Positions 56,101 through 64,000 of a DNA stretch of 64,000 nucleotides are shown piece after piece. This DNA comes from SGZJ01 sp949372955. Lineage in GTDB: Bacteria; Bacteroidota; Bacteroidia; Flavobacteriales; Flavobacteriaceae. The notes below the pieces were generated by a model. That model was not told the origin of the DNA. It saw only the letters and a list, made by a program, of their open reading frames with translations, and did not search any database. Position numbers and translations under genes: made by a program. Where the stretch lies: contig CASIAX010000001.1 of the NCBI GenBank assembly GCA_949372955.1, positions 1 to 64,000 on the forward strand. Direction: 5' to 3'. The stretch's first letter is position 1; every line of letters starts with the position of its first letter.

Positions 56101-56991
56101 ATTAGAATATCCATTACTATCAAGAGTAACCCTACCATTAGCATCAACATCATCAGTAGTTACAGTAGTGTCACCAAGAATTCCATCTCCGTTAGCATCA
56201 TTATATCCTGATTCTATAACATCATAACAACCGTCACCATCGGAATCCAAATCTAAATAATTAAAATTATCATCCTCATCAATATTAGATAGAATAAAGT
56301 TCGTTATTCCTGAATCTAAAGGGTCTTCCAAATTATCTGAAAGCCCATTACTTCCAAAATCTCCATCAATAATCCCATCAAAATCAGTATCAAAGTCTAC
56401 AGCAGAGCTATTAGCTTCTTGTAAATCATATATTCCATCATTATCAGAATCAAGATCTAAATAATCCTGAACTCCATCTTCGTCAAAATCTAATGGAGAT
56501 GTACCGTTAAAAATATCATCATATCCATCTTGATTTTCATCAATATTGGACAATGGTTGGTATAAAATACCATTATTTTCTATAATATCTAAAATCCCAT
56601 CATTATCACTATCAACATCACTAGAATCAACAATTCCATCATTATCAGTATCAATTGGGAAGCAAGTTGCAATCATTTTAAAGGATATACCATTGTATTC
56701 TGAACTAGAGTTAAAATGAGTGAATTCAATTGAACTGGTAAGGTGAGTATAAAGCTTGTAGGTGGCATCAGCAGCATTTAGACTAGTTCCATTTAATTTA
56801 AAACGAATTTCAAAATTAGAGAATGAAGTTATTCCAGATTCATAAATACCATCAAAATTAGTGTCAATCAATATTTGATTATCTGGGTTTAAAATTGTTA
56901 TTGACTTTGATGGTGGAACCTTAAATTTAAAAGACTCTTGATTATCAATATTGTAATCAAAGGATCCACTTTGAAATTTCATCTTGCTCAA
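53101..56991 (-). CDS. CHU_C giant protein, segment C (calcium repeats and modules 1-9)
   Basis: 1296 codons from a TTG at 56991. It has four or more TSP3 repeats (DTDNDGIVDSSDVDSDNDGI), then nine of the CD-module repeats (for example EVCDDDYDGVGSFDLS and LEVCDNDTDGFALFDLS). The last module loses frame at 53131 (VENMALHNVTTPLL instead of VENMATTQCYNTT). Confidence 0.65.
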   Translation of the reverse strand: MSKMKFQSGSFDYNIDNQESFKFKVPPSKSITILNPDNQILIDTNFDGIYESGITSFSNFEIRFKLNGTSLNAADATYKLYTHLTSSIEFTHFNSSSEYNGISFKMIATCFPIDTDNDGIVDSSDVDSDNDGILDIIENNGILYQPLSNIDENQDGYDDIFNGTSPLDFDEDGVQDYLDLDSDNDGIYDLQEANSSAVDFDTDFDGIIDGDFGSNGLSDNLEDPLDSGITNFILSNIDEDDNFNYLDLDSDGDGCYDVIESGYNDANGDGILGDTTVTTDDVDANGRVTLDSNGYSNNSTDYLIFAPLSIVEQPVETLTACEDSTIQISILLNTLDSAVELIDSYQWQSSVNGIDWFDITDNPTYSGSNNAILEINNTPFSFDNFSFRVIIDREGNGCGVISNPSLILIDPLPIITIPTPFEECDNDYDGIDIFDLSQKTDELLTAGEPNVTVSYHETQVDADNADNPITEPYSNINSPNSQIIFARLTNDETFCFATTPLELVVNPIPEVIDLAIIEVCDDDYDGVGSFDLSLVQDYILSEQPNTTSVTFHQTQEQADTAAGVLPLDYENTTSPNTQELIIRLENAEGCYSTSVQGLIVYPLALIEVIDYEICDYVNPGSMVEVFDIPSYIGDYFTTQNVTETYHDSLADAQSGDDPYTTAELTNYSNSTSASEEIFIRLVDNVTACVTTGSFNIVVNPLPNVTENVDLVQCDIDDVQDGITIYNLEEAAENLVIGDDPTNYVLTFHLSQEDLDASANAIENPTSYVNLTPEQRVYTRVENIATTCYTTSYFDIDTTYNPIPDDAGLIVCDNSEGNGNDYDGLGLFTLSNADDYVLSIIVQVNDDINDASELTVAYYANENDALLELNQLPNQYTSEVANEQLIYLRVERGNDCFGINSMLIQVVPVPVYNEVLDEILCTYTPGSFDVDLNEYTSTVLGGQNAEEVIITYHDSQLNADTGFNALDVESPYTINEQATIYVRVEVEDGDPFVTACFISNINFTLTVEPRPVFVAPEDIIVCDDDGTLDGLTTIDISIQTETIAAGVLENVVSYHISQEDADTGDNPLADIYTTVIENLQTIFVRIEDDMTPITDCYSTTPMDLIVVGPPAATVPTNLEFCDADADGFGVFTLTDADEEITGTLSNLLISYHETFSDAENNLFPIVGEYNNIVAYEQLIYVRVEDTTISTDCFTYLELILVVYDVPQIETNPTPLEVCDNDTDGFALFDLSLANQEILNGLDPDDFEVSYYETLDNAELETNPITTPLAYTNVAPFTQQVYVRVENMALHNVTTPLL

Positions 56992-58486
56992 TACTTAGGC
57001 TTACTTCAGAATCAAAAGTTATAGACCTATTGTTGTAACCATCAAGCTGAACTGTAATACCTTCTGCATCTACAGAATCATATACTGGTGGTGCTAAAGA
57101 TGAAAATTTACCTGAAGAGTTCCCATTCCAAACTGGATCAGAATCACTTGAAGTTGTATCATCCCATGTAAAATTTGCTAATCCTTCAATATCACCATTG
57201 ACATTACCTGAAAAATCTAAATTTTTATCCCCTAATGATTCTTCACAATTTAATATTCCATCGTTATCTATATCTATATCTATGTTGTCATTTACTCCAT
57301 CAGAGTCTGTATCTGGCGGGCATGCACTAACAGGAATATCATCAGAAAGTAATAAACCAGGGCAATCATCCACTGCACCGGAAATTTGATAATAACCAGG
57401 TTCAGTAGGAGTAAAGCTATTTCCAACAGCACCATCAATCATTTCTCCGTTGAAATACCATTGATACTGATCAAATGTAGATATGCTATTTAATCTTAAT
57501 TCCAAGTTAGGGATACAACCTTCGGAATCTACTGATATTTCATCTAAAATAATTTCAGGCTGGTATGCAAATCCTGAGTAATACCCACCAAAAGTTGCAT
57601 AATCATATGCTCCAAATGACGCAACATATACTTGAGATGTAGATTCAACAGATACATTTCCTGTCAAGCCTTCAACGGTATACGACTCAAATAAGGCATT
57701 TCCATTTACGGGCTGAACTCCACCCGGATAGTCAGAAATGTCATTTCCGTTAATTAAAACTGTGGAACCAGTTTCGGTTACAATAGTTACTACCCCTTCA
57801 AATTCATAATCGGGACCAAGTTTATTGATTGCAGCAATATTATTTACAACACTTGGAGTTTGACAGTTAATTGGTGGGACAAAAAACATTCCTTGGTTAG
57901 GTACTCCAGTCCCAGTTCCAAATGGGCCTTCAACACCTGGCCTTATTCCTCCTAAAAATTGATATGCGAAAGCTGGTTTTGAAGTTTGGACATACATATT
58001 ACTGGATTCTCCAATCTCTGGGCCAACTTGGTACTGATCGTATGAGACTCCATAAAAAGAAGATGGTATAGACCAGTGTTCTCCTGCTTGAGCAATCGTA
58101 AATTCTAATGTTCCATTAACATAGACTTCCGTATCTGGTTCATGTGCTACAATTAGCGGTCTTTCAATTTGATCAGGGCCAATACCTCTTACAAATATGT
58201 ATTCTGTACCAACTCTTTCTAAGGGTACAATTTGATCTATTCCTGCATCTTGTCCATTTGCATCAGTATCCGTGTTTTGATTACTTCCAGTTATTGATCC
58301 AGAATTTACAGCTATTGGTTTATCGGATTCAACCAGTACACCTATCATCGCATTATCGTTGTCTGGATTAACACTAGTTGGTTGTATAGCAATTACATAA
58401 CTTTCTCCTGAGTTTAGTAGTATATCATTAGTGGCTGCATTGTTTATAATTGTAGCGCCATTAGGGAAATCTGAAAAATTTACAAT
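56957..58486 (-). CDS. CHU_C giant protein, segment B (IgGFc-like domain, first calcium repeats)
   Basis: 510 codons open from 58486; the first ATG in frame is at 58348, 46 codons in. It completes the IgGFc-like domain (VESDKPIAVNSGSITGSNQN, ILNYDY-free), followed by a PKD-like stretch (LELRLNSISTFDQYQWYFNG) and a TSP3 repeat (DTDSDGVNDNIDIDIDNDG). It ends at 56957, after the frame has left the expected sequence near 56983. Confidence 0.65.
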   Translation of the reverse strand: MVNFSDFPNGATIINNAATNDILLNSGESYVIAIQPTSVNPDNDNAMIGVLVESDKPIAVNSGSITGSNQNTDTDANGQDAGIDQIVPLERVGTEYIFVRGIGPDQIERPLIVAHEPDTEVYVNGTLEFTIAQAGEHWSIPSSFYGVSYDQYQVGPEIGESSNMYVQTSKPAFAYQFLGGIRPGVEGPFGTGTGVPNQGMFFVPPINCQTPSVVNNIAAINKLGPDYEFEGVVTIVTETGSTVLINGNDISDYPGGVQPVNGNALFESYTVEGLTGNVSVESTSQVYVASFGAYDYATFGGYYSGFAYQPEIILDEISVDSEGCIPNLELRLNSISTFDQYQWYFNGEMIDGAVGNSFTPTEPGYYQISGAVDDCPGLLLSDDIPVSACPPDTDSDGVNDNIDIDIDNDGILNCEESLGDKNLDFSGNVNGDIEGLANFTWDDTTSSDSDPVWNGNSSGKFSSLAPPVYDSVDAEGITVQLDGYNNRSITFDSEVSLSIEQDEISKWIL

Positions 58487-59016
58487 GTATTATCTTCTGT
58501 GGCTAATACACTTACAAAATTTAAAAAATTACCAGCTGGATCATTTCCTACGCTTTCAAAAGTCCCAACTCTAAAAGTTTTCCCAAGAGCAGCTAAGCCT
58601 TTACTTACCAGGCCCGCTGCTTGATAATAAGCATCACTTGTAAATAACCTAGCCGAAACATATATTAAATCTTCTCCTTCAATTATAAAACCTTTATTGG
58701 TATATACCTGACCCGAATCTCCAGATAAGGCTATAAAATTAGTATCATTCCCGTCACCCATAAAATATTCGTAAGGTGCAGAGTTTGAAACAGTTACATC
58801 TAATGGGGTTCCACCTATAGGAGTAATAACAACATTAACAGGATTTTCATTTGGAGTAGAAACATATAGATATTGAATCTCAGCTGAAGATGAGCCCTGA
58901 CCACTAGTGCTAATTGGTGGTATATAATGTGTCTTACTAAACTGAGAAAATGAGTTTAGAGAAAATAAAAAGAATAAAGAAAAAAACGTAAGTTTAATAG
59001 ACTTTAATACTGTCAT
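58480..59016 (-). CDS. CHU_C giant protein, segment A (signal peptide, IgGFc-like start)
   Basis: 178 codons. Signal peptide (KLTFFSLFFLFSLNSFSQ) then the start of an IgGFc-binding-like beta domain (YLYVSTPNENPVNVVITPIG). Stops in TEDNTL at the base-deletion site; inserting a base lets the sequence go on as TIVNFSDFPNGATIINN. Start ATG at 59016, directly after the extended DUF885 stop at 59017-59019. Confidence 0.65.
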   Translation of the reverse strand: MTVLKSIKLTFFSLFFLFSLNSFSQFSKTHYIPPISTSGQGSSSAEIQYLYVSTPNENPVNVVITPIGGTPLDVTVSNSAPYEYFMGDGNDTNFIALSGDSGQVYTNKGFIIEGEDLIYVSARLFTSDAYYQAAGLVSKGLAALGKTFRVGTFESVGNDPAGNFLNFVSVLATEDNTL

Positions 59017-59122
59017 TTAATTAAGTTTTGAATTAATCCAGTTATTGATTTTGTTTTCTAAAAGAGCTAAAGGTATACATCCAGATTCTAAAATTTTATT
59101 ATGAAATTCAGAAATGTTGAAA

Positions 59123-60790
59123 TTATCTCCTAGTTTTAGTTGAGATAGTCTGTCTTAATTCTTTAATTTTTAATTGTCCAATCTTGTAAGAGAGTGCCTG
59201 TGCTGGCATAGCCATGTAGCGTTCGATTTCTGAAATTATACCAGCTTCACTTTCTGCTTCATTATCTAAAGAATATTGAATAGCTTCTTCTCTAGTCCAA
59301 CCTTTAGAATGTATTCCTGTATCTACTACTAATCTAATAGCTCTGTGCATTTCTGCTCCAAGCATTCCAAAATACTGGTAAGGATCATCATAAAGACCTA
59401 GTTCTTTACCTAGCGATTCACAGTATAAAGCCCAGCCTTCACCATAGCCACTGTACCATAGTGTTTTTCTAAACATAGGTAGTAACTCATTCTCCTGAGT
59501 TAAAGAAATTTGATAGTGGTGTCCAGGTATTGCTTCATGTAAAAATAAAGATTCATCAGAGTAAGTATTATACTTTGTAGCATCAGGAATCGGGGTGTAA
59601 AAAATTCCTGGTCTAGACCCGTCTAATGAACCAGGACTATATTCAGCACTAGCAGATTTTTCTCTAAATTCTTCTGTTCTTCTAACTTCAAACTTTGTTT
59701 TGGGTTTTAAATCAAACATTTTTTCAATTTGAGGTTTCATTCTATCATGAATAGAATTAAAGTTTTTCAACACATCTTCAGCAGTTTTAAAAGGCATTAG
59801 AGTATCATTATTTCTAACATAATTAAAGAATTCTTTTAAACTGCCTTTAAATCCTACTTCATTTTTCACTTCTATCATTTCTTTGGATATTCTAGAAACT
59901 TCAGATAGCCCAAGATTATGAATTTCATCAGCTGTCATTTCAGTCGTAGTGAATAATTTGATAAGATGCTTATATAGTTCTTTTCCATTTGGCACATCAT
60001 CAATTCCACTGGAAAGCCTACCTTCTTTAAGGTATTCTTTCTCTAAGAATTGATATAATTTATCGTGAGCTGGAATTAGTTCTTCCTGAATTATGTATGT
60101 ATATGTTTTTTTTAGCATTACTCTGGTTTGTTCGTCAAAGTCAGAGGGAAATTTATTTATTGGACTATAAAAAAGATTGTTTTTTAAATCACTGTTTGTT
60201 ATCGCTTTAATTTGCGGAATTACTTTAGATATTAGTGATTTTGGTAATATGTATCCATTTTTTACTCCTTCTCTCATTTTTGTTTCAGCATTTCCTAGCC
60301 ATTTTATATACCCTTCTAACCTAACTAGCCAATTGCTGTAATCAGAAACTGTTATAAAAGGTTGAGCACCCTCAGCACTTGCTAGTTGCCCAACTATTAA
60401 GTGAATTGACCACATCTGGTCTATGGGTGTATATTGAGTATTATAATTTAACGATTCAAGATTAATTTTACATTCCCATTCTAGTATAGATTTACTCATT
60501 TTATCAATATCCGACAAATCATTTATTTCAAATTTTGAAACCTTATTTAGATATTTATTATAATATTCTGCTTGCCTCTTTTTATAATCATCAGTAATTA
60601 ACTCTGGAAATTTATCATTATATCTCGAGTCTCCCTCATTGGTTGCGTTAATAGGGTTTAGTTTTAAGCCATCTTGGTAATAGTTTTCAAGAATAGTATT
60701 TAACTCTACATTATTTTGAATATTTTCTGAATTGAAATCACATGATAAAAGTAAAAAAAGAACCAAAGAAGCAATACTAAAGTTTTTCAT
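59123..60790 (-). CDS. DUF885 family zinc metallopeptidase, C-terminus frameshifted
   Basis: 555 codons in this frame, with lipoprotein signal (IASLVLFLLLSCDF). The zinc motif is HEAIPGHHYQ, with YGEGWALYCESLG and GMLGAEMHRAIRLVVDTGIH downstream, all typical of DUF885. The frame ends RQTISTKTRR, unlike the family. Dropping one base near 59149 gives RQLSQLKLGDNF, then NISEFHNKILESG to a stop at 59017-59019, matching the usual end (LGDxFxIxEFHxxVLxxG). So the true gene is probably 59017-60790 with one extra base; the active site is not affected. Confidence 0.82.
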   Translation of the reverse strand: MKNFSIASLVLFLLLSCDFNSENIQNNVELNTILENYYQDGLKLNPINATNEGDSRYNDKFPELITDDYKKRQAEYYNKYLNKVSKFEINDLSDIDKMSKSILEWECKINLESLNYNTQYTPIDQMWSIHLIVGQLASAEGAQPFITVSDYSNWLVRLEGYIKWLGNAETKMREGVKNGYILPKSLISKVIPQIKAITNSDLKNNLFYSPINKFPSDFDEQTRVMLKKTYTYIIQEELIPAHDKLYQFLEKEYLKEGRLSSGIDDVPNGKELYKHLIKLFTTTEMTADEIHNLGLSEVSRISKEMIEVKNEVGFKGSLKEFFNYVRNNDTLMPFKTAEDVLKNFNSIHDRMKPQIEKMFDLKPKTKFEVRRTEEFREKSASAEYSPGSLDGSRPGIFYTPIPDATKYNTYSDESLFLHEAIPGHHYQISLTQENELLPMFRKTLWYSGYGEGWALYCESLGKELGLYDDPYQYFGMLGAEMHRAIRLVVDTGIHSKGWTREEAIQYSLDNEAESEAGIISEIERYMAMPAQALSYKIGQLKIKELRQTISTKTRR

Positions 60791-60856
60791 AGGGAATGAT
60801 TTAAAGGATATAAATATAACACAATATAGTCCATGTGTTAGTTAAAAAAGATATAA

Positions 60857-60890
60857 AAAAACCCGTTACTAAACTTAGTAACGGGTTTTT
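60857..60890 (-). terminator. Rho-independent terminator after htpG
   Basis: AAAAACCCGTTACTA (60857-60871) and TAGTAACGGGTTTTT (60876-60890) form a 15-bp stem with a 4-base loop and a T run on the minus strand. It ends the htpG transcript 21 bases after the stop. Confidence 0.9.
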
Positions 60891-60910
60891 AGAACAAAAA
60901 TTTTAAATGA

Positions 60911-62800
60911 TTATTTAATTATTTCATAACTCCTTTTTATAAAGTTTGTTAGTTCTTCTCCCTTTAAAAGGCCATGAGATAATTTTGCTAAATCTAAACT
61001 CTGACTAATTAACCTAGATTGTTTCTTCTTAGTCTTAGTGCCGAGTATCTGACCAACAAGTTCTGAATTAGTATTAACTGTGAGGTTAAACATTTCCGGC
61101 ATATTACCCATTCCAAACATACCACCTCCACCTCCGGATTGCTGCATCTCTTTCATTCTTCTCATAAATTCTGGTTGAGTGATTATAAAAGGGTCAGCAT
61201 CACTATCCATGCTTTCTAGTTGTACTGTAAATTTCTCAGAAGGAATTTCTTCTTTTAATACATCTTCTAGTGTTTTCTTTTCTTCATCTGATAATTTTGA
61301 AATTTTAGTATCATCTTTTTTAATAAGATTATCTATGTGATCAGAGTCAACTCTTACAAATGATATTTTTTCTTTTGAAGATTCAAGTTTTTGGATCAAA
61401 TGACCTATAATAGGTGAGTCTAATAACAAAACTTCGTAACCTTTATTTTTAGCAGTTTCAATATAGCTGTGTTGTTCAACTTTGTTAGAAGTATATAAAA
61501 CTACAAGCTTATCATCTTTGTCAGTTTGAGTATCTTTTATTTTTGTAGTTAACTCCTCTATTGTAAAATACTCATCATTTACTGTAGGGTACAATGCAAA
61601 TTTATCTGCCTTGTCGTAGAACTTGTCTTCACTCAGCATTCCGTATTCGATAACTATTTTTATATCATTCCATTTTTTTTCAAAATCTTCACGATTGTTT
61701 TTGAATAGTGAATTTAACTTATCTGCTACCTTTCTACTTATGTAAGAAGATATTTTTTTAACAGCACCATCTGCTTGTAAGTAAGATCTAGAAACATTTA
61801 AAGGAATGTCAGGTGAGTCAATAACACCTCTTAACATTGTTAAAAATTCAGGAACAATCCCTTCAACGTTATCCGTTACAAAAACTTGATTTTGATAAAG
61901 TTGAATTCTATCTTTTTGAATATTTAAGTCATTATTAATTTTTGGAAAATAAAGAATACCAGTTAAGTTAAAAGGGTAATCTACATTTAAATGAATATTA
62001 AATAATGGATCTTCAAATTGCATTGGATACAGTTCTTTATAAAAACTTTTATAATCTTGATCCTCTAAATCTTTAGGCTGTTTTGTCCAAGCAGGGTTAG
62101 GATTATTAATAATATTGTCAACTGTTACTTTTTCAGCAACTGCATCTTTTTCAGCATTTTCTGCCAGTGGAAGTTCCTCTTCTTTTGTTCCAAATTTAAT
62201 TGGAATAGGCATGAACTTATTATACTTAGTTAATAGTTCAGTTATTTTTGAATCTTCTAAAAACTCTTTAGAGTCTTTATCTATATGTAGAATTATTTCA
62301 GTACCTCTTTCTTTTTTGTCAGATTTTTCTAAAGTAAAATTTGGAGAACCGTCACATGACCAATGAGCAGCCTCATCGCCTCTGTATGATTTTGAAATAA
62401 TTTCAACTTTACTAGAAACCATAAAAGCAGAGTAAAATCCAAGACCGAAATGCCCAATTATGCCTGAATCTTTTGCGGAATCCTTGTATTTTTCTAAGAA
62501 CTCTTCAGCCCCAGAAAAAGCAACCTGGTTTATGTATTTTTCAATCTCATCAGCAGACATTCCTAAACCTTGATCTATAATGTGTAGTTTCTTTCCTTTT
62601 TTATCAACTTTAACTTCAATAAATGGAGATCCATATTTAATTTTTTCTTTTCCAATCGATGATAGATGCTTTAATTTTAACGTTGCATCAGTTGCGTTAC
62701 TAATTAGTTCTCTTAAAAATATCTCATGATCACTGTACAGAAATTTTTTAATTAATGGAAATATATTTTCAACAGATACGTTAATGTTACCTTTTTTCAT
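60911..62800 (-). CDS. htpG: Molecular chaperone HtpG (Hsp90)
   Basis: 629 residues from the ATG at 62800 (MKKGNINVSVENIFPLIKKF); a longer frame from 62848 adds 16 residues (MAFLLNIKIKLKIVKK) absent from the family. GHKL ATPase motifs: ELISNATDATLKL, DQGLGMS and GHFGLGFYSAFMV. Middle and C-terminal domains are complete, ending with SYEIIK. It folds proteins with DnaK. Confidence 0.95.
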   Translation of the reverse strand: MKKGNINVSVENIFPLIKKFLYSDHEIFLRELISNATDATLKLKHLSSIGKEKIKYGSPFIEVKVDKKGKKLHIIDQGLGMSADEIEKYINQVAFSGAEEFLEKYKDSAKDSGIIGHFGLGFYSAFMVSSKVEIISKSYRGDEAAHWSCDGSPNFTLEKSDKKERGTEIILHIDKDSKEFLEDSKITELLTKYNKFMPIPIKFGTKEEELPLAENAEKDAVAEKVTVDNIINNPNPAWTKQPKDLEDQDYKSFYKELYPMQFEDPLFNIHLNVDYPFNLTGILYFPKINNDLNIQKDRIQLYQNQVFVTDNVEGIVPEFLTMLRGVIDSPDIPLNVSRSYLQADGAVKKISSYISRKVADKLNSLFKNNREDFEKKWNDIKIVIEYGMLSEDKFYDKADKFALYPTVNDEYFTIEELTTKIKDTQTDKDDKLVVLYTSNKVEQHSYIETAKNKGYEVLLLDSPIIGHLIQKLESSKEKISFVRVDSDHIDNLIKKDDTKISKLSDEEKKTLEDVLKEEIPSEKFTVQLESMDSDADPFIITQPEFMRRMKEMQQSGGGGGMFGMGNMPEMFNLTVNTNSELVGQILGTKTKKKQSRLISQSLDLAKLSHGLLKGEELTNFIKRSYEIIK

Positions 62801-62914
62801 TTTTTTAACTATTTTAAGTTTAATTTTAATATTCAATAAGAATGCCAAAGGTTACTTACTGACAAACTGACATTTTTAAAATAAAATAATTAATTATATT
62901 TAAAAAAAATATTT

Positions 62915-63922
62915 ATGTACAATTCAAAAATTATAGGACTTGGTTATTTTGTTCCTGAAAATATTGTTACTAATAATGACTTGTCCAAGTTTATGGAAAC
63001 TTCTGATGAATGGATTCAAGAGAGGACAGGTATTCAAGAAAGACGTTGGATTGATCCTAAAACAGGTGAGACAACTTCAACAATGGCTGTGAAAGCTTCT
63101 AAAATTGCAATTGAGAGATCTGGCTTGGAAAAAGAAGAAATTGATTTTATAATTTTTGCAACTCTTAGTCCTGACATGTATTTTCCGGGAGGTGGAGTTC
63201 GTGTTCAAGATATGTTAGATATGCCAACAATAGGTGCACTTGATGTTCGAAATCAATGTTCTGGTTTTATTTACGCAATGTCTGTAGCAGATCAATTTAT
63301 AAAAACTGGAATGTATAAAAATATTCTAGTTATTGGTGCTGAAAATCATTCTGGTGGATTAGAGAAATCTACAAGAGGTAGAGGTGTGACTGTTATTTTT
63401 GGTGATGGTGCAGGAGCAGCGGTTTTATCTAGAAGCGAAGAAAAAGGAAAAGGAATTTTATCTTCTCATTTACACTCAGAAGGAAAACATGCTAGAGAAT
63501 TAATGTTAGATGGACCTAATACTGGAAGATGGGTTCCGGAAATATTAGCAGAAAATGACCCAGATGATCAATCTTACTACCCGCAAATGAATGGGCAATT
63601 TGTTTTTAAGCATGCCGTTACACGCTTTTCTGAAGCTATAATTGAGGGTTTAAATGCAAATAACTTACAAAAGGAAGATATAGATATGCTTATTCCTCAC
63701 CAAGCGAATCTACGTATCTCTAAATTTATACAAAAGAAATTTCAACTCTCTGATGATAAAGTGCATAATAATATTATGAAGTATGGTAATACTACTGCTG
63801 CCTCAGTAATTATTGCGCTTACAGAAGCTTGGGAACAAGGTAAGATAAAAGACAATGATTTGGTTGTTCTTGCTGCTTTTGGTAGCGGATTTACTTGGGG
63901 CTCTGTTATGATTCGTTGGTAA
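62915..63922 (+). CDS. fabH: 3-oxoacyl-ACP synthase III (KAS III)
   Basis: 335 residues. Catalytic Cys in VRNQCSGF, His in LIPHQANLR, Asn in YGNTTAAS: the Cys-His-Asn triad of FabH. It starts fatty-acid synthesis by joining acetyl-CoA to malonyl-ACP. Two FabH-like genes are usual in Flavobacteriia; this one may have another substrate. Divergent from htpG with 114 bases between starts. Confidence 0.9.
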   Translation: MYNSKIIGLGYFVPENIVTNNDLSKFMETSDEWIQERTGIQERRWIDPKTGETTSTMAVKASKIAIERSGLEKEEIDFIIFATLSPDMYFPGGGVRVQDMLDMPTIGALDVRNQCSGFIYAMSVADQFIKTGMYKNILVIGAENHSGGLEKSTRGRGVTVIFGDGAGAAVLSRSEEKGKGILSSHLHSEGKHARELMLDGPNTGRWVPEILAENDPDDQSYYPQMNGQFVFKHAVTRFSEAIIEGLNANNLQKEDIDMLIPHQANLRISKFIQKKFQLSDDKVHNNIMKYGNTTAASVIIALTEAWEQGKIKDNDLVVLAAFGSGFTWGSVMIRW

Positions 63923-64000
63923 TATTTTTAAGCCTTATAATATATAATCCAATAAAGGTTATAAATCCATTTATTGGTAATAATTCATAACCGAATTGAT
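63906..64000 (-). CDS. C-terminal end of a putative membrane protein (partial)
   Basis: The minus strand is open from 64000 to TAA at 63906-63908, giving 30 residues including LLPINGFITFIGLYIIRLKN. It has one hydrophobic helix and a charged tail, as at the end of a transporter-like protein. It overlaps the end of fabH by 17 bases. Family not recognised; the rest lies outside the window. Confidence 0.35.
   Translation of the reverse strand, partial: QFGYELLPINGFITFIGLYIIRLKNITNES

Larger units (their letters stand above)
50276..59016 (-). pseudogene. Giant T9SS type B (gliding motility-associated C-terminal) protein, three frameshifts
   Basis: Read as one gene of about 2910 codons. Order from the N-terminus: signal peptide, IgGFc-binding-like domain, thrombospondin type 3 calcium repeats (DTDNDGI style), 16 copies of a roughly 85-residue module (CDxDxDGxxxFDL ... 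YVRVEN), and a C-terminal CHU_C/T9SS type B sorting domain (FFTPNGDGYNDTWNVEG, YIYDRYGKMIKQL). The frames join at 58487 (one base missing), 56983 (one base extra, or two missing) and 53131 (one base missing). At each joint the upstream frame stops within tens of bases (about 30 at the widest) and the next frame continues the domain sequence. It would be a secreted cell-surface or matrix protein. Confidence 0.78.

Overview
The window looks like chromosome of a marine-type member of the Bacteroidota, class Flavobacteriia. Evidence: very AT-rich DNA; promoters of the Bacteroidota form (TTG, about 19 bases, TAnnTTTG); almost no Shine-Dalgarno sequences except a perfect one before rpsU; secreted proteins ending in type IX secretion (T9SS) type A or type B sorting domains; SusC/ZnuD-like TonB receptors; DUF5916, DUF3467 and DUF4369 proteins; and the gene order tuf-tRNA-Trp-secE-nusG-rplKAJL-rpoBC.

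Layout. 1-2.8 kb: end of a surface-polysaccharide region (three glycosyltransferases and an FdtA-type sugar isomerase), next to ftsE. 3.5-11 kb: envelope, amino-acid and transport genes (YkgJ-type cysteine-cluster protein, a frameshifted sterol desaturase, NamZ-like muramidase, LolE/FtsX-like permease, PLP-dependent cysteine synthase family enzyme, a K+ channel-like protein with an abnormal filter, a Na+:alanine symporter). 11.1-12.9 kb: rpsU, xerC and five tRNAs (Thr, Tyr, Gly, Gly, Thr). 12.9-30.3 kb: an accessory segment with gene remnants, a broken lipoprotein, a large BspA/HYR repeat surface protein, an ABC exporter, oxidoreductase and sterol desaturase genes, a voltage-gated K+ channel, T9SS cargo, and a three-gene TonB/metal-type operon. 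30.3-43.2 kb: the conserved tuf to rpoC transcription-translation block and a DUF3467 gene. 43.2-50.3 kb: prfC, idi, queD-like, cupin, small conserved and outer-membrane genes, and a VanX-type dipeptidase. 50.3-59.0 kb: one giant T9SS type B protein gene on the minus strand, broken into four frames. 59-64 kb: DUF885 peptidase, htpG and fabH.

Two points stand out. First, the tRNA Thr-Tyr-Gly-Thr cluster and tuf, which are adjacent in many bacteria (thrU-tyrU-glyT-thrT-tufB in E. coli), are separated here by about 17.5 kb of accessory and partly decayed DNA; tuf has its own promoter-like sequence. Second, seven single-base frame disruptions can be read directly in four genes (sterol desaturase, BspA/HYR protein, CHU_C protein, DUF885 protein), plus one in-frame stop in a lipoprotein, while the roughly 20 kb of housekeeping genes from tuf to the dipeptidase shows none. 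Whether these are sequence errors or real decay or variation cannot be decided from the sequence alone.

I found no CRISPR array, rRNA operon, transposase, or clear phage or defence system.
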